64,000 nucleotides of DNA, taken from assembly GCA_020633675.1 (NCBI GenBank), contig JACKDE010000001.1, positions 124,001 through 188,000 on the forward strand, in the 5' to 3' direction. Shown here in pieces: positions 9,078 through 18,210 of this stretch. Within the stretch, counting starts at the first letter, position 1, and every line of letters begins with the position of its first letter. The notes under the pieces are model-generated. The model saw nothing but the letters and a program-made list of their open reading frames with translations. It did no database searches and was not told where the DNA came from. Made by a program: the position numbers and the translations under genes. The DNA is from Deferribacteres bacterium. GTDB taxonomy: Bacteria > Zhuqueibacterota > Zhuqueibacteria > Zhuqueibacterales > Geothermadaptataceae.

Positions 9078-10163
9078 ATGACCGTTGCAGCACAAAACAG
9101 GCTGACCCGGAACTGGGTCATTTTTATGCTTCTGGCTCTTTCCTCGTTTGCCCACCCTCAAGAACCTGAAAAAGTCTCAAAAAATATCTTTCCAATAATG
9201 AATTATGATTCTGACACGGGTTTTGGTTTTGGCATGAAAGGGCTTATCCGCAATCATTTCGGCAGCGACGAATCACTTGACTTAATTTTATATGGTAGCT
9301 CAAAGGGGGAAAATTGGGCGCAATTCACGTTTGCTATCCCTGATTTTGAAATTCGCCAGGGCACAGTTTTTCCATGGGCTGTCGATTTGCGCCTGGAGTT
9401 TAATAAGCAGTTGAAAACCAATTTCATGGGATTCGGCAATGAAAGCAAGGACAACGATCTGCAATTTCCTCGCGAGTCTGCCAAAGCCGACATAAGCCTG
9501 AGCCGTGCATTCTTGCCGGAATTGATCGCCTCTGCGACGCTGCGGTATGCACATTACACCAGCTACAACTTTGATCCGGCATGGGGCACAATTTTAGCGT
9601 CAACGCCCGGTGCCGGTGAGAGCCAGGTTGCAATGGCGCTCATAATGCTCCGATTCGATACGCGTGACAGCCAGATCCATCCGACGAGAGGCGTTTTGGC
9701 GGAAGCGGAGGGCGGTAACGCGTTTCGGGCTCTTGGAGGTGATTGGCGTTTTGCACGTTATCAGTTGAAATTGAGTGCCTACCAGCATCTGTTTTCAAAG
9801 TCGCACATCCTGGCAGTTCGCCATTGGATACAGCATGTCGATGGCATAGCACCGTACATGGAGCAAGCCAGGCTGGGGAATAGCTGGACACTTCGAGGCT
9901 ATAAAGCAGAGCGCTTCATCGATAAGGCGATGGTACTGTCTTCGGCAGAGTATCGTTTTCCGTTATGGAAAAGCCTTGGAAGCGTGCTGTTCCTGGATGC
10001 TGGTCGCGTCTGGTCCGGGATAGAAAAGTACAGCTTCACTGGCTGGCACGGTAACCGCGGTTTTGGGCTGCGCTATTATTTGACGACCTTCGTCGTACGG
10101 TTTGATATTGGGAAGAGCAAGGAAGGAACGCGCGTGTTTTTCAATTTCAGCCATGTTTTTTAG
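9078..10163 (+). CDS. Omp85/BamA-type outer-membrane beta-barrel without POTRA domains
   Basis: The 361-aa product starts at the ATG at 9078 (CAGGGG about 9 nt upstream; 9039 is an alternative) and has a signal peptide around NWVIFMLLALSSFAHPQ. The mature part is a 16-strand-type barrel pattern of alternating residues. The surface-antigen (PF01103) hallmarks are LRFDTRDSQIHPTRG and LRGYKAERFIDKAM, the latter being the L6-loop R-G-Y motif; it ends in Phe, as barrels do for BAM recognition. No POTRA domain precedes the barrel, so it resembles the short patatin-associated or stand-alone Omp85 proteins rather than BamA. Substrate or partner is unknown. The divergent TPR/membrane-protein pair and the following S41 peptidase gene may form a functional block. 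Confidence 0.85.
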   Translation: MTVAAQNRLTRNWVIFMLLALSSFAHPQEPEKVSKNIFPIMNYDSDTGFGFGMKGLIRNHFGSDESLDLILYGSSKGENWAQFTFAIPDFEIRQGTVFPWAVDLRLEFNKQLKTNFMGFGNESKDNDLQFPRESAKADISLSRAFLPELIASATLRYAHYTSYNFDPAWGTILASTPGAGESQVAMALIMLRFDTRDSQIHPTRGVLAEAEGGNAFRALGGDWRFARYQLKLSAYQHLFSKSHILAVRHWIQHVDGIAPYMEQARLGNSWTLRGYKAERFIDKAMVLSSAEYRFPLWKSLGSVLFLDAGRVWSGIEKYSFTGWHGNRGFGLRYYLTTFVVRFDIGKSKEGTRVFFNFSHVF

Positions 10164-10313
10164 TGCGTCATGCCTCTGGGTATATTTCTCTAATGCTCCA
10201 AAATCCTGTGTTTTCGGCAAGCCCGGCTGACTTGTTGATGATTTGCGAAGTCTATCCTGTCAATTGAGCCGGGATTTTAGGTTTGCCCATTAAATCATTG
10301 AGAGGCGAGAAGG

Positions 10314-12209
10314 ATGGAAACGATTTTTTCAAAAGTCGATTTGAAACGCATTGGCACGATGCTAAGAAAATACCAGGTGCTTGTTTTTTGGCTGGTTTGG
10401 GGCGTTGCGATGAGCCTGGTATTTGGTTATGTGATGCGAGATTTTCAGACCTGGTTTGTTGTTTGTATGGCATATGGCGTTTTTCTGGGCTTGACGCTGC
10501 AATTTGTAAAACCAAGGTGGCTGAAACGCATATCCGTAACGTTCTGTATGCTCATTGCTATCGCTTTGCTGTGGAAATCAGTGTTCAGTTTCGCGCAAAT
10601 CTCATTCAACCAAAAGATCAGCCGGAGCTTCCTGGTTGACGATGTAAGACAATTGGCATCTATACTGGATGTGACGCACCCGGATCCCTACACCCGTGGC
10701 GGCGGAAAGGTCGCTTTTCACCGAAGAATGCAGGATCTCATCCGGACATTGCCTGAGGAAGGGTTGACGCAAACGGATTTTTTTCGACATCTGAGTCCCT
10801 TTTTAGCTTCGGTAGGCGATGGCCATACTGCATTTTGGTCTCCCTATCAATTGAATCAACAATCCCCGGGAGGGATACCGCTCTATTTCAAGGCGGTAGA
10901 AAACAAGATGTATGTTGCCGCTGTTACCAACGCCGGCCAACGACATCTAATTGGAGCCGAACTTGTCTCTGTGGAAAATGTCCCTTTGGACGAACTGCTG
11001 AAAAGACAAGCCGGATTGAAGGGGTATGACAACGAATACCAACTGATGCGATATCTCGGATACGACGGCTCGCTTTGGTACGATAAATCGCTTGCGCACC
11101 TGATTCCCGAGTGGCAGGGCGGCGCGATTCATGTTGTTTTGGAAGATCGCAATGGGCAAAAAATCGAACTGAATGTGGAGCAGAATGGGAAAGGAATCGA
11201 TCAGTTGATCATGCCAGAATCCACGTTCAAGCTGCCCTCGACAGAGAAAAGCAATTATGTTTATCGCTTTTTGGATGGCGAGCAAAAAACAGTTCTGCTC
11301 CTGATCGAAAATATGTATACCTATCGGGAATCGTTTGAAATGGATCTGAACATTCAGAATTCCATAAGGAAAGGATTGGCCACGGCTTTATACCGAAAAT
11401 ACAATGATAAAGCGCCACCGCTCAGCACAGGGGAACTGGTGGCCGGCTTGCCATCTGCTACAGAATTGTGCCGGGAGCTCGTCGAAACAATGAAAAAAAA
11501 TCAATCCGAGAATCTTATCATCGACCTGAGGCGAAATCAAGGCGGAAATGCCTTTATCTCGACCATTTTTTTCTACTTCTTTTACGGCAAGGAAGCATTG
11601 ATCTCCTTTAGCAGCAAAAAGAGCATTTTCGTTAAAAAGTATTCGCCGCTGTTCTGGAAACAATATGTGAATTGGAATATTGAAGAAATCAACAAGCATC
11701 AGGCCATCAGATTGACAGGGAGCGACTACGACTTTTCCGGCTATCCTCAAAAAGGCCAGAGCTTCACCCGCGATGAATCCATACGTATCATCGAAGAAGA
11801 AGCGTCAGCAGCATCGACATTCTGGAAGGAATACCAGTCAGGCGAGTATTCGGGGTACTACAGGCCGAAAAACATCATCATTCTCTGCTCACCCTTAACG
11901 ACAAGCTCAGGATATGCGTTTATGTATGATCACTGGGCCGCAGGAGGTAAGGTCGTAGGCGTTCCTTCGTCGCAGGCCGGCAATGCCTGCGGTGCTTGGG
12001 TTGGATTCAAATTAAACTATTCCCGGCTGGCAGGTGGCATCTCGCATCTCTACATTACCCACTTTCGTGATGATCCTGAAATGGGCAGAACCTTCAGGCC
12101 AGATTTTGAGATGACGTATGATGACCTAAAAACTTTTGACTTTGATCCAAACGCTGAAATTCTGTTTGCATTGGGTATAATTGACAGCCTGAAAGGTGAT
12201 CGCAACTAA
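10314..12209 (+). CDS. Membrane-anchored S41-family serine peptidase
   Basis: The 631-aa product has three N-terminal membrane segments (about residues 20-41, 46-64 and 73-93) and a large extracytoplasmic part. S41 (C-terminal-processing/tricorn-like) features are SVGDGHTAF near residue 168, LIIDLRRNQGG at 401-411, and SPLTTSSGYAF around 526-536 with the likely nucleophile S531 or S532. The sequence between about 190 and 300 could hold a degenerate PDZ-like region. The multi-helix N-terminus is unusual, as most S41 enzymes have one signal peptide. The start has GAGGCGAGAAGG just upstream. The role is probably envelope protein turnover; the substrate is unknown. It lies 150 bp after the Omp85 gene on the same strand. 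Confidence 0.85.
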   Translation: METIFSKVDLKRIGTMLRKYQVLVFWLVWGVAMSLVFGYVMRDFQTWFVVCMAYGVFLGLTLQFVKPRWLKRISVTFCMLIAIALLWKSVFSFAQISFNQKISRSFLVDDVRQLASILDVTHPDPYTRGGGKVAFHRRMQDLIRTLPEEGLTQTDFFRHLSPFLASVGDGHTAFWSPYQLNQQSPGGIPLYFKAVENKMYVAAVTNAGQRHLIGAELVSVENVPLDELLKRQAGLKGYDNEYQLMRYLGYDGSLWYDKSLAHLIPEWQGGAIHVVLEDRNGQKIELNVEQNGKGIDQLIMPESTFKLPSTEKSNYVYRFLDGEQKTVLLLIENMYTYRESFEMDLNIQNSIRKGLATALYRKYNDKAPPLSTGELVAGLPSATELCRELVETMKKNQSENLIIDLRRNQGGNAFISTIFFYFFYGKEALISFSSKKSIFVKKYSPLFWKQYVNWNIEEINKHQAIRLTGSDYDFSGYPQKGQSFTRDESIRIIEEEASAASTFWKEYQSGEYSGYYRPKNIIILCSPLTTSSGYAFMYDHWAAGGKVVGVPSSQAGNACGAWVGFKLNYSRLAGGISHLYITHFRDDPEMGRTFRPDFEMTYDDLKTFDFDPNAEILFALGIIDSLKGDRN

Positions 12210-12214
12210 TTGGG

Positions 12215-12232
12215 ACGCGCAGCGCGCGTTTT
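12215..12232 (+). terminator. Weak intrinsic terminator
   Basis: ACGCGC-AGC-GCGCGT is followed by TTTT just after the S41 peptidase stop and before the convergent sulfatase gene. The stem is only 6 bp and the T-tract short. Confidence 0.4.
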
Positions 12233-12244
12233 GTCATCTCTGCC

Positions 12245-13762
12245 TTACTCAAATGGATATGGGATTTGTTTGCCATTCTTCTTGTCGATCGGCATTTGGG
12301 CATCAATGCTTTTCAGGTAATTTGTCAATGACTTGGCCAATTCCTGCAGCTTCTCCAGCTCTTTATTGGCCAGGTTTTTCTGCTCACCAATATCCGCATC
12401 CAGATTGAACAGCTCGAAGCGCTGATCTTTGTGATAATAGATCAATTTCCAATTGTCTTTGCGAATCGTGCTGGATGCGCCAATTCCCGGACCAGATGGT
12501 CCCCACTCATTGGGAAAGTGCCAGTACAAGGCTCTTTCTGTTGCCGTCGAAGCTTGTTGGCGAAGCATGGGAGTAAAGCTAATTCCATCAATGGATTGTA
12601 CGGTTTGTGGATTATTGATCCCTGCGATATCGAGAAGTGTTGGGAAAAAATCTTCGATAATCAGATAGTCATGGCTGATCGAGCCTTCTTTGACCGTCCC
12701 CGGCCACTTGACGATCATCGGCTCTCGAATGCCACCTTCGTGGGCCGACCCCTTACCGCTGGAAAGTGGCTTGTTGTGCGTGTGCTTCTCCCCGCCACGC
12801 GCCACAGCGCTTAATCCACCATTGTCCGACATAAAAAGGATGACCGTATTGTCGTCCAGCTTGCGCTTTTCGAGATAATCCATCAAGTCGCCCAGGCTTT
12901 TATCCATGCCCTCGATCATGGATGCGTAGCGGGCCTCTACTGTGTCGAGACCGCTGTCAATGTACTTTTGAAAAAAACGCTCGTCCGCCATAATCGGTGT
13001 GTGCACAGTATAATGCGCCATATACAAAAAGAAAGGCTGAGCAAATGTCACTGCGCTATCCATCACACTGATGGCCTTTTGGGTGAGGGCTTCCGTCAGG
13101 TTGATGTTCTGACCGTGAAATTCGGACAAGCCTGGCACGCTCCAAACATTTTTGGGGCTGCCGTCAGGGTGATTGCCGAAATTTTCTGTGCCATAATAAC
13201 TTCCGGGGGCACCGGCAGCATGCCCGGCGATGTTGATCGCAAAACCCAGATTTAATGGATTCTCCCCCGGCGTGCCAATTGCGCCAAAATGGGCTTTGCC
13301 AGCATGAATCGTCAGGTAGCCTGCCTGCTGCAGCAATTTCGGCAACGGCGTTGCGTAGACCGCGTTCGCAATGCTCGAATCCGGACTCATACCATTCACA
13401 TTCCAATCCGGGAAGATGAGATCGGGGTGGTTGATTTCCATGGATTTTAGTTCATCTTTGCGTAAGGTCCAGTTCGTGACCCGGTGCCTGGCTGCATTCA
13501 TGCCGGTCATCAAACTGACGCGCGTCGGCGAGCAGACGCTGGTGGCATAGGCTTGGGTAAATTTCATGCCTTGTGCTGCGAGACGTTCCATGTTGGGCGT
13601 GTGATAGCGCCGGTTGAATGGCGTTTTCTCGCTCCAAAATGGCACCGAAGTGTCTTGCCAGCCGAGATCATCGACCAAAAACAGGATAATGTTTGGCTGT
13701 TCCCGGCTGACCGTGCACGAGAAAAAGAGCAGCAGAAACAGAATTGGCACATATTTTTGCAT
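12245..13762 (-). CDS. Cys-type sulfatase, probable lipoprotein
   Basis: The 505-aa product starts at the ATG at 13762, with AGGAGAG about 8 nt upstream. The N-terminus FLLLFFSC is a lipobox with C16 as the lipidation site. The sulfatase core is clear: NIILFLVDDLGW supplies the metal-binding Asp pair, and CSPTR (C77) is the site converted to formylglycine by FGE. Further family motifs are HAGKAHFG and MSDNGG. It would hydrolyse sulfate esters of polysaccharides or glycosaminoglycans outside the inner membrane. No formylglycine-generating enzyme lies in the window, so activation must come from elsewhere. The substrate cannot be deduced; the neighbours are peptidases, not glycoside hydrolases. 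Confidence 0.93.
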   Translation of the reverse strand: MQKYVPILFLLLFFSCTVSREQPNIILFLVDDLGWQDTSVPFWSEKTPFNRRYHTPNMERLAAQGMKFTQAYATSVCSPTRVSLMTGMNAARHRVTNWTLRKDELKSMEINHPDLIFPDWNVNGMSPDSSIANAVYATPLPKLLQQAGYLTIHAGKAHFGAIGTPGENPLNLGFAINIAGHAAGAPGSYYGTENFGNHPDGSPKNVWSVPGLSEFHGQNINLTEALTQKAISVMDSAVTFAQPFFLYMAHYTVHTPIMADERFFQKYIDSGLDTVEARYASMIEGMDKSLGDLMDYLEKRKLDDNTVILFMSDNGGLSAVARGGEKHTHNKPLSSGKGSAHEGGIREPMIVKWPGTVKEGSISHDYLIIEDFFPTLLDIAGINNPQTVQSIDGISFTPMLRQQASTATERALYWHFPNEWGPSGPGIGASSTIRKDNWKLIYYHKDQRFELFNLDADIGEQKNLANKELEKLQELAKSLTNYLKSIDAQMPIDKKNGKQIPYPFE

Positions 13763-13861
13763 AGAAAATTTCTCTCCTGAAAGCATAATTGATCATTGAG
13801 CACCAGGCTCAGTGAACAAAAGGTTTTCACAAAACAAGCGGTAAAGAATCTGGGCGTTTGT

Positions 13862-13889
13862 GTAGGGGCATGGCGCGTCATGCCCCTAC
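13862..13889. repeat. REP-like palindrome
   Basis: Perfect 11-bp arms GTAGGGGCATG / CATGCCCCTAC enclose a 6-nt GCGCGT loop. It lies between two reverse-strand genes. There is no T-tract, so it is not a standard terminator. Only this copy was found in the window. Confidence 0.7.
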
Positions 13890-13943
13890 CACAATATCGC
13901 ACCATACTCTCAAATACTCTCGTTTTGGGACAATCCCCGAAGG

Positions 13944-16361
13944 CTATTTTTCACCGCCTTTCAACAGCTTGTTTACCTGCGCGAGCGCTTCCTGCAAATG
14001 GAACTTCGAAGCGGAATCGCTTTTGCGATCGATCGCTCGTGGCAATTCAGCTTTTAATTGCAGCAAGGTGCCCCTGGCAGCCGCTCGTGCGTCCGATTCG
14101 TCAAATGCTTCGTTTTTGGCGTCCATCAAGTCAGCCATTTTTTTCAAAAATTCGCGCTGTAGGTTGCGGCGGAACGGATCGATAGCTGACTTGTCTTCGA
14201 GTTCGGACCAGATACTGCGTTTGACATCGCCAAACAAGTCGACGACTGTGTAGCTTGGCACGCTATAGAGTGCTTCAGTTTCAGACAGCCGTTTAAGACG
14301 ATCAGCGTTGAAAAGACTGCTCAGGGTTCGCGCCTGCAAGTCCCGCAATCGCTGCAACATGCCATCCGATTCAAAAAGCCGTAGAATATCGGCCCGGATG
14401 AGCCATTTGGGTGTCGCGAACAGTTCGTTATTCAGGAACTGCACAGCTGCTTTTTGATAGCTTGCCGGCACCTGGGTAAAAACAAAGCCGTCCTGGTCGG
14501 AAGTCTTTGGGTAGGCATAAATGCCGCCGACGTTGGTGCTGACGTGCCCCATATAGCGGCGCAACTGCCCAACGACCTGTCCATACAATTCTTCGAGACT
14601 ATCATATTCCTTGCCCGGTTCCGAACTCCATTCGACCAAATTCGGCACGATTCGCTTTAAATTGGCGATGCCGTAAGCACTTGCTTTGATCGCATCATCG
14701 CCCAAGTCTTCCGTTTGTGAGCTGGGATCAACCGAACTGCCCCGGCCATAGCGGTACAGCGGATCGTCCGCCCGCTCTTTAATCATCTCGTTCAGAATCG
14801 CACGCTCATCTTGAGCGGAAGCTGCCTGCGGCAATGGACGATAGCCGTAGATGATCGACCATTTGTCATAGGGGCCGATATTGGGCATCAAGCCGACATC
14901 ACCATCTTCCGGCTGCGCGACGTAGTTGAAGCGGGCATAATCCATAATCGAGGGCGCCGTGCCCATACGCTTGGTAAAGGAAGGCGAGCGCAATGAATCG
15001 ACCGGATACGCCACGCTGGCGCCCATGTTATGCGGCAGCCCGAGCGTGTGGCCGACTTCATGCGCCGCCACAAAGCGAATTAAGCGCCCCATGATTTCGT
15101 CTTTAAATTTTACACCACGGGCTTCTGGATTAACGGCCGCAGTTTGCACGAAATACCAATTCCGCAGCAAGTTCATGACGTTGTGATACCACAGGATGTC
15201 GCTTTCGAGAATCTCGCCAGTGCGCGGATCGTGTACATGCGGCCCTTGCGCGTTCTGAATGTCGGTGGTAATATAGCGGATCACCGAATACCGCACGTCT
15301 TCCGGGCTCCAGTCGGGATCTTCTTCGGGGCTCGGCGGATCAGCGGCAAGAATGGCATCTTTGAAGCCGGCAGCCTCGAAGGCAATTTGCCAATCTTCTA
15401 TTCCTTGTTTGATATAGGGCCGCCATTTTTCCGGTGTAGCAGGGTCAATGTAATAAACGATTGGTTTTTTCGGCGTGACCAACTCGCCCCTACGAAATGC
15501 TTCCATGTCTGTCGGCTCCAATCGCCAGCGAGTGATAAATCGTTGCTGTGCTGCCCGCTGTTCGTCCAGGCTGTAGTTGGTTTGTTGAACAGAAAAATAG
15601 CCGACCCGAGAATCGAAAGAGCGCGCCTGCATCGGCACTTCCGGTAGCAAAATCAATGATTGGTTCATCTCGATCGACAGCGCGTCCGTGAGCTGATTAT
15701 CAGGCAGTTCGCTGCCAGTGTAGGTGAGCACATGGCGCACTTCGACATTGCGCGGGAAGCTTTTTGCCCAAGCAATGAAGCTCCTTTTTCCATCCAGGCT
15801 TTTGATTTCGAAATCTTTGCGCTGGCTTTTGCTTAACGCCCCAATCATCGCCACATCAGTGGTGAAAAATGAGGTCACGTCGCACACCAGTGCCGTCGAA
15901 TCATCATTGAAAGCCGCGATCTCAAAGCCCATAATGACAGGCTCAAAGTTGTTGTTCCGCACCGAGCGATACACGGGATCATTTTCGTCTGCGACGCTGT
16001 TGAAGGACACCGAGCGCAGCAGCACCTTGCTGCCGTGCCGCTGAAAGCGCACCACCTGTTGCGGCCGCGATTTCATACCCGCGCCACCAAAATTCAGATT
16101 TTTGACATGACCTGCGATACGACTAACGATAAGCACTTCCTGATCCAGCAGGTTGAATGGGATTTCAAAAAAGATCTTGTCGTCAACAGTGTGCAAGACA
16201 AACAATCCGCTGTCCGTCACGGCATCCGCGGTGATAACCTCTGCATACGATTTAATCTTTGCTTCTTTTGCCTTCTTTTCGTCCGCATCCTGGGCATATA
16301 CCGTGGACAAAACTGCAAAAATCATCAGCAGAACGAGAAGCAGCGAGTTTGAATTTTTCAT
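13944..16361 (-). CDS. Secreted zinc-dependent metalloprotease (DUF5117/DUF4953 type)
   Basis: The 805-aa product begins with a signal peptide (LLLVLLMIFAVLSTVYAQ) and has AAAGGA about 8 nt before the ATG at 16361. The gluzincin/metzincin-like motif HEVGHTLGLPHN lies at about residues 432-443, with a downstream Met-turn candidate in SIMDYARFNYV. The N-terminal part (LFVLHTVDDKIFFEIP, LLDQEVLIVSRIAG) and the long C-terminal part match the large bacterial zinc metalloprotease family with DUF5117 and DUF4953 domains, common in Bacteroidota and relatives. It is probably periplasmic or outer-surface. The sulfatase gene lies downstream in the reverse-strand direction, 180 bp away and separated by the palindrome. 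Substrate unknown. Confidence 0.92.
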   Translation of the reverse strand: MKNSNSLLLVLLMIFAVLSTVYAQDADEKKAKEAKIKSYAEVITADAVTDSGLFVLHTVDDKIFFEIPFNLLDQEVLIVSRIAGHVKNLNFGGAGMKSRPQQVVRFQRHGSKVLLRSVSFNSVADENDPVYRSVRNNNFEPVIMGFEIAAFNDDSTALVCDVTSFFTTDVAMIGALSKSQRKDFEIKSLDGKRSFIAWAKSFPRNVEVRHVLTYTGSELPDNQLTDALSIEMNQSLILLPEVPMQARSFDSRVGYFSVQQTNYSLDEQRAAQQRFITRWRLEPTDMEAFRRGELVTPKKPIVYYIDPATPEKWRPYIKQGIEDWQIAFEAAGFKDAILAADPPSPEEDPDWSPEDVRYSVIRYITTDIQNAQGPHVHDPRTGEILESDILWYHNVMNLLRNWYFVQTAAVNPEARGVKFKDEIMGRLIRFVAAHEVGHTLGLPHNMGASVAYPVDSLRSPSFTKRMGTAPSIMDYARFNYVAQPEDGDVGLMPNIGPYDKWSIIYGYRPLPQAASAQDERAILNEMIKERADDPLYRYGRGSSVDPSSQTEDLGDDAIKASAYGIANLKRIVPNLVEWSSEPGKEYDSLEELYGQVVGQLRRYMGHVSTNVGGIYAYPKTSDQDGFVFTQVPASYQKAAVQFLNNELFATPKWLIRADILRLFESDGMLQRLRDLQARTLSSLFNADRLKRLSETEALYSVPSYTVVDLFGDVKRSIWSELEDKSAIDPFRRNLQREFLKKMADLMDAKNEAFDESDARAAARGTLLQLKAELPRAIDRKSDSASKFHLQEALAQVNKLLKGGEK

Positions 16362-17022
16362 CGCTTTTTCCTTTGCTTTAAATAATTCAGCATGGTCAAA
16401 TCACATCAGAACGATGGTTTGTTTTGTAGGAATCCACAAGGATGCTGTCGTCAGTAGAACGATGCATAATTGTTGCTTGAATGTCAAGCCGGATGAGGCG
16501 GAAATTATGAAGCTCGAAGCTTATGACGCAAACCTGTTGGCAAAGTCCCCAAATAGCCTGATCTGGCAATGCCAATTTTATTGCTTGCTGAATAGCTGCT
16601 CAGCAAAACATGGTACCAAGCATTATTAGTTTTAGGAATTTCAGCATTCCAATGCGCTTCCGTGCTTTGGTTAAAAAAATGCCTTTTAAAAGCATGCAAG
16701 TTTAATTTTTTTAAAATTTTAGATATAGTTTTAATATGTGAGTTTTTCAGCACGGCATATGCATTTTGCAAATGGCGTATTATTTGCAAACGAACGCCAA
16801 CAAGCATGCGCAAGACAAGCAAAACGTGAAAAAGGACAACGGGTGCCAAGGAATGCTGCTTTGATGCGAGCAATTTATTTGAAAATGGGGGTTCGTAAAG
16901 AAAAATCCTGCTGTCTGAGTTGCGCCTGTACAATCTGCAAACGCGCAAAAAATGAAGGTCAAGTTGCAAGTGATAGAGTAGCTTAATTGTTGTTTTAATG
17001 ATGTTAAACATGGCAAACGAGT
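16362..17022. other. AT-rich intergenic region, no supported gene
   Basis: About 660 bp between divergent genes. A 177-codon reverse frame crosses it, but it has no ribosome binding site or family resemblance. I see no RNA gene or strong repeat. Confidence 0.55.
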
Positions 17023-18135
17023 ATGAAAAATTTCGCAAAGTTGAACAGAGATGTTCTGTTTGGAAAAACCGATGGCCAAATTATTTGGCAGCCGCGCATC
17101 CTTTGTTGGTACACTGATAGAAAATTCGCCGGACATCCACTCCCTCCGCCTTATACGAACAAATCCCTGCCTGATATTTATCGAGCTTTGGGCTGCTCCG
17201 ATCGCCCCTACAATTATTACAACGATTGCTTCCAGCGAATTGAACACCCTGCAGTGAAGTTTATTGAGCAACCCCTAAACGAAACCGATACGCAGATTAC
17301 CATCGTAACTCCGGTCGGCAACCAGGTCCTGATCAATCGGCGAACGCCCAATACGGATCACCCGATCCACATCAAATGGGAAGTTGAATCCGAGGAGGAG
17401 CTTAAAGTTGCTGCCTGGCGCGAAGAGAATACGAACTGGAAATGGGATCAGCAAAAATTTGAACACAGCCAGGCGAAAGTTGGCGATCTCGGTGCACCGA
17501 CAGTGTATTTGCCTCGCATGAACGTCCAGAGCCTGTATATCGAAAAAATGGGTGTTGAAAACGGCGTCTATGCGATCTATGATTGGCCGGATACCACCGA
17601 AGCCTATTTTCGGGCCCTGGAAAGCAGCCATGACCGCTTGATCGAGGTCGTTAACGCCTCGCCGATTGAGATCATCAATTTTGGCGAAAATATCCACTCA
17701 GGCACTTTGTCTCCCGCTCTGTTCGTGAAATACCATCTTCCTGCCTGTCAACGGCGCTGTGAAAAGCTGCATGCGGCAGGCAAGTTCGTTCACTCGCATT
17801 GGGATGGCGACTGCAAGCCTTTGCTGCAATATGCCAAAGAAACCGGACTGGATGGAATTGAGGCGATCACGCCAGCACCACAGGGCGACGTGAGCCTTGA
17901 AGAGATAAAGGCCGCCCTCGGCGACGAGATGTTTTTACTCGATGGCATACCGGCGATCTATTTTGATGAAACCTATCCGGTCGAGGTGCTGGTCGAGTGT
18001 GCTCATAAGGTTATCGAGCTTTTTGCACCGAAGCTGGTGCTCGGCATCTCAGACGAGATTTCTTCCACCGGCGATATCGAGCGTGTCCGGATTGTGGGCG
18101 ACATTGTCGAAGAGTACAATGCAAAGTTCGGATGA
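17023..18135 (+). CDS. Uroporphyrinogen-decarboxylase-like (URO-D superfamily) protein
   Basis: The 370-aa product has the URO-D/cobalamin-methyltransferase TIM-barrel pattern: INFGENIHSGTLSP followed by a substrate-lobe helix, then HWDGDCKPLLQYAKETG, GIEAITPAPQGD and a closing GISDEIS segment. The true HemE N-terminal motif (PVWxMRQAGR) is absent, so it is not a haem-synthesis decarboxylase. Relatives include corrinoid methyltransferases (MtaA/CmuA) and many uncharacterised proteins. There is no corrinoid-binding or methyl-acceptor gene next to it, so the substrate is unknown. It is cytoplasmic with no signal peptide. It precedes the S9 peptidase gene by 75 bp on the same strand; a functional link is not obvious. 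The Shine-Dalgarno is weak. Confidence 0.8.
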   Translation: MKNFAKLNRDVLFGKTDGQIIWQPRILCWYTDRKFAGHPLPPPYTNKSLPDIYRALGCSDRPYNYYNDCFQRIEHPAVKFIEQPLNETDTQITIVTPVGNQVLINRRTPNTDHPIHIKWEVESEEELKVAAWREENTNWKWDQQKFEHSQAKVGDLGAPTVYLPRMNVQSLYIEKMGVENGVYAIYDWPDTTEAYFRALESSHDRLIEVVNASPIEIINFGENIHSGTLSPALFVKYHLPACQRRCEKLHAAGKFVHSHWDGDCKPLLQYAKETGLDGIEAITPAPQGDVSLEEIKAALGDEMFLLDGIPAIYFDETYPVEVLVECAHKVIELFAPKLVLGISDEISSTGDIERVRIVGDIVEEYNAKFG

Positions 18136-18210
18136 AATTCGTTGCGAAAAATTAGGGCGCGACAAGTTGGACCAACATCCATCCCTTCATTCACTCCGGG
18201 AGAATGTATC

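Noticed and set aside
16505..17038. 177-codon reverse frame in the gap before the URO-D gene
   Set aside because: No ribosome binding site, no family resemblance, overlaps the URO-D start, composition like non-coding DNA.
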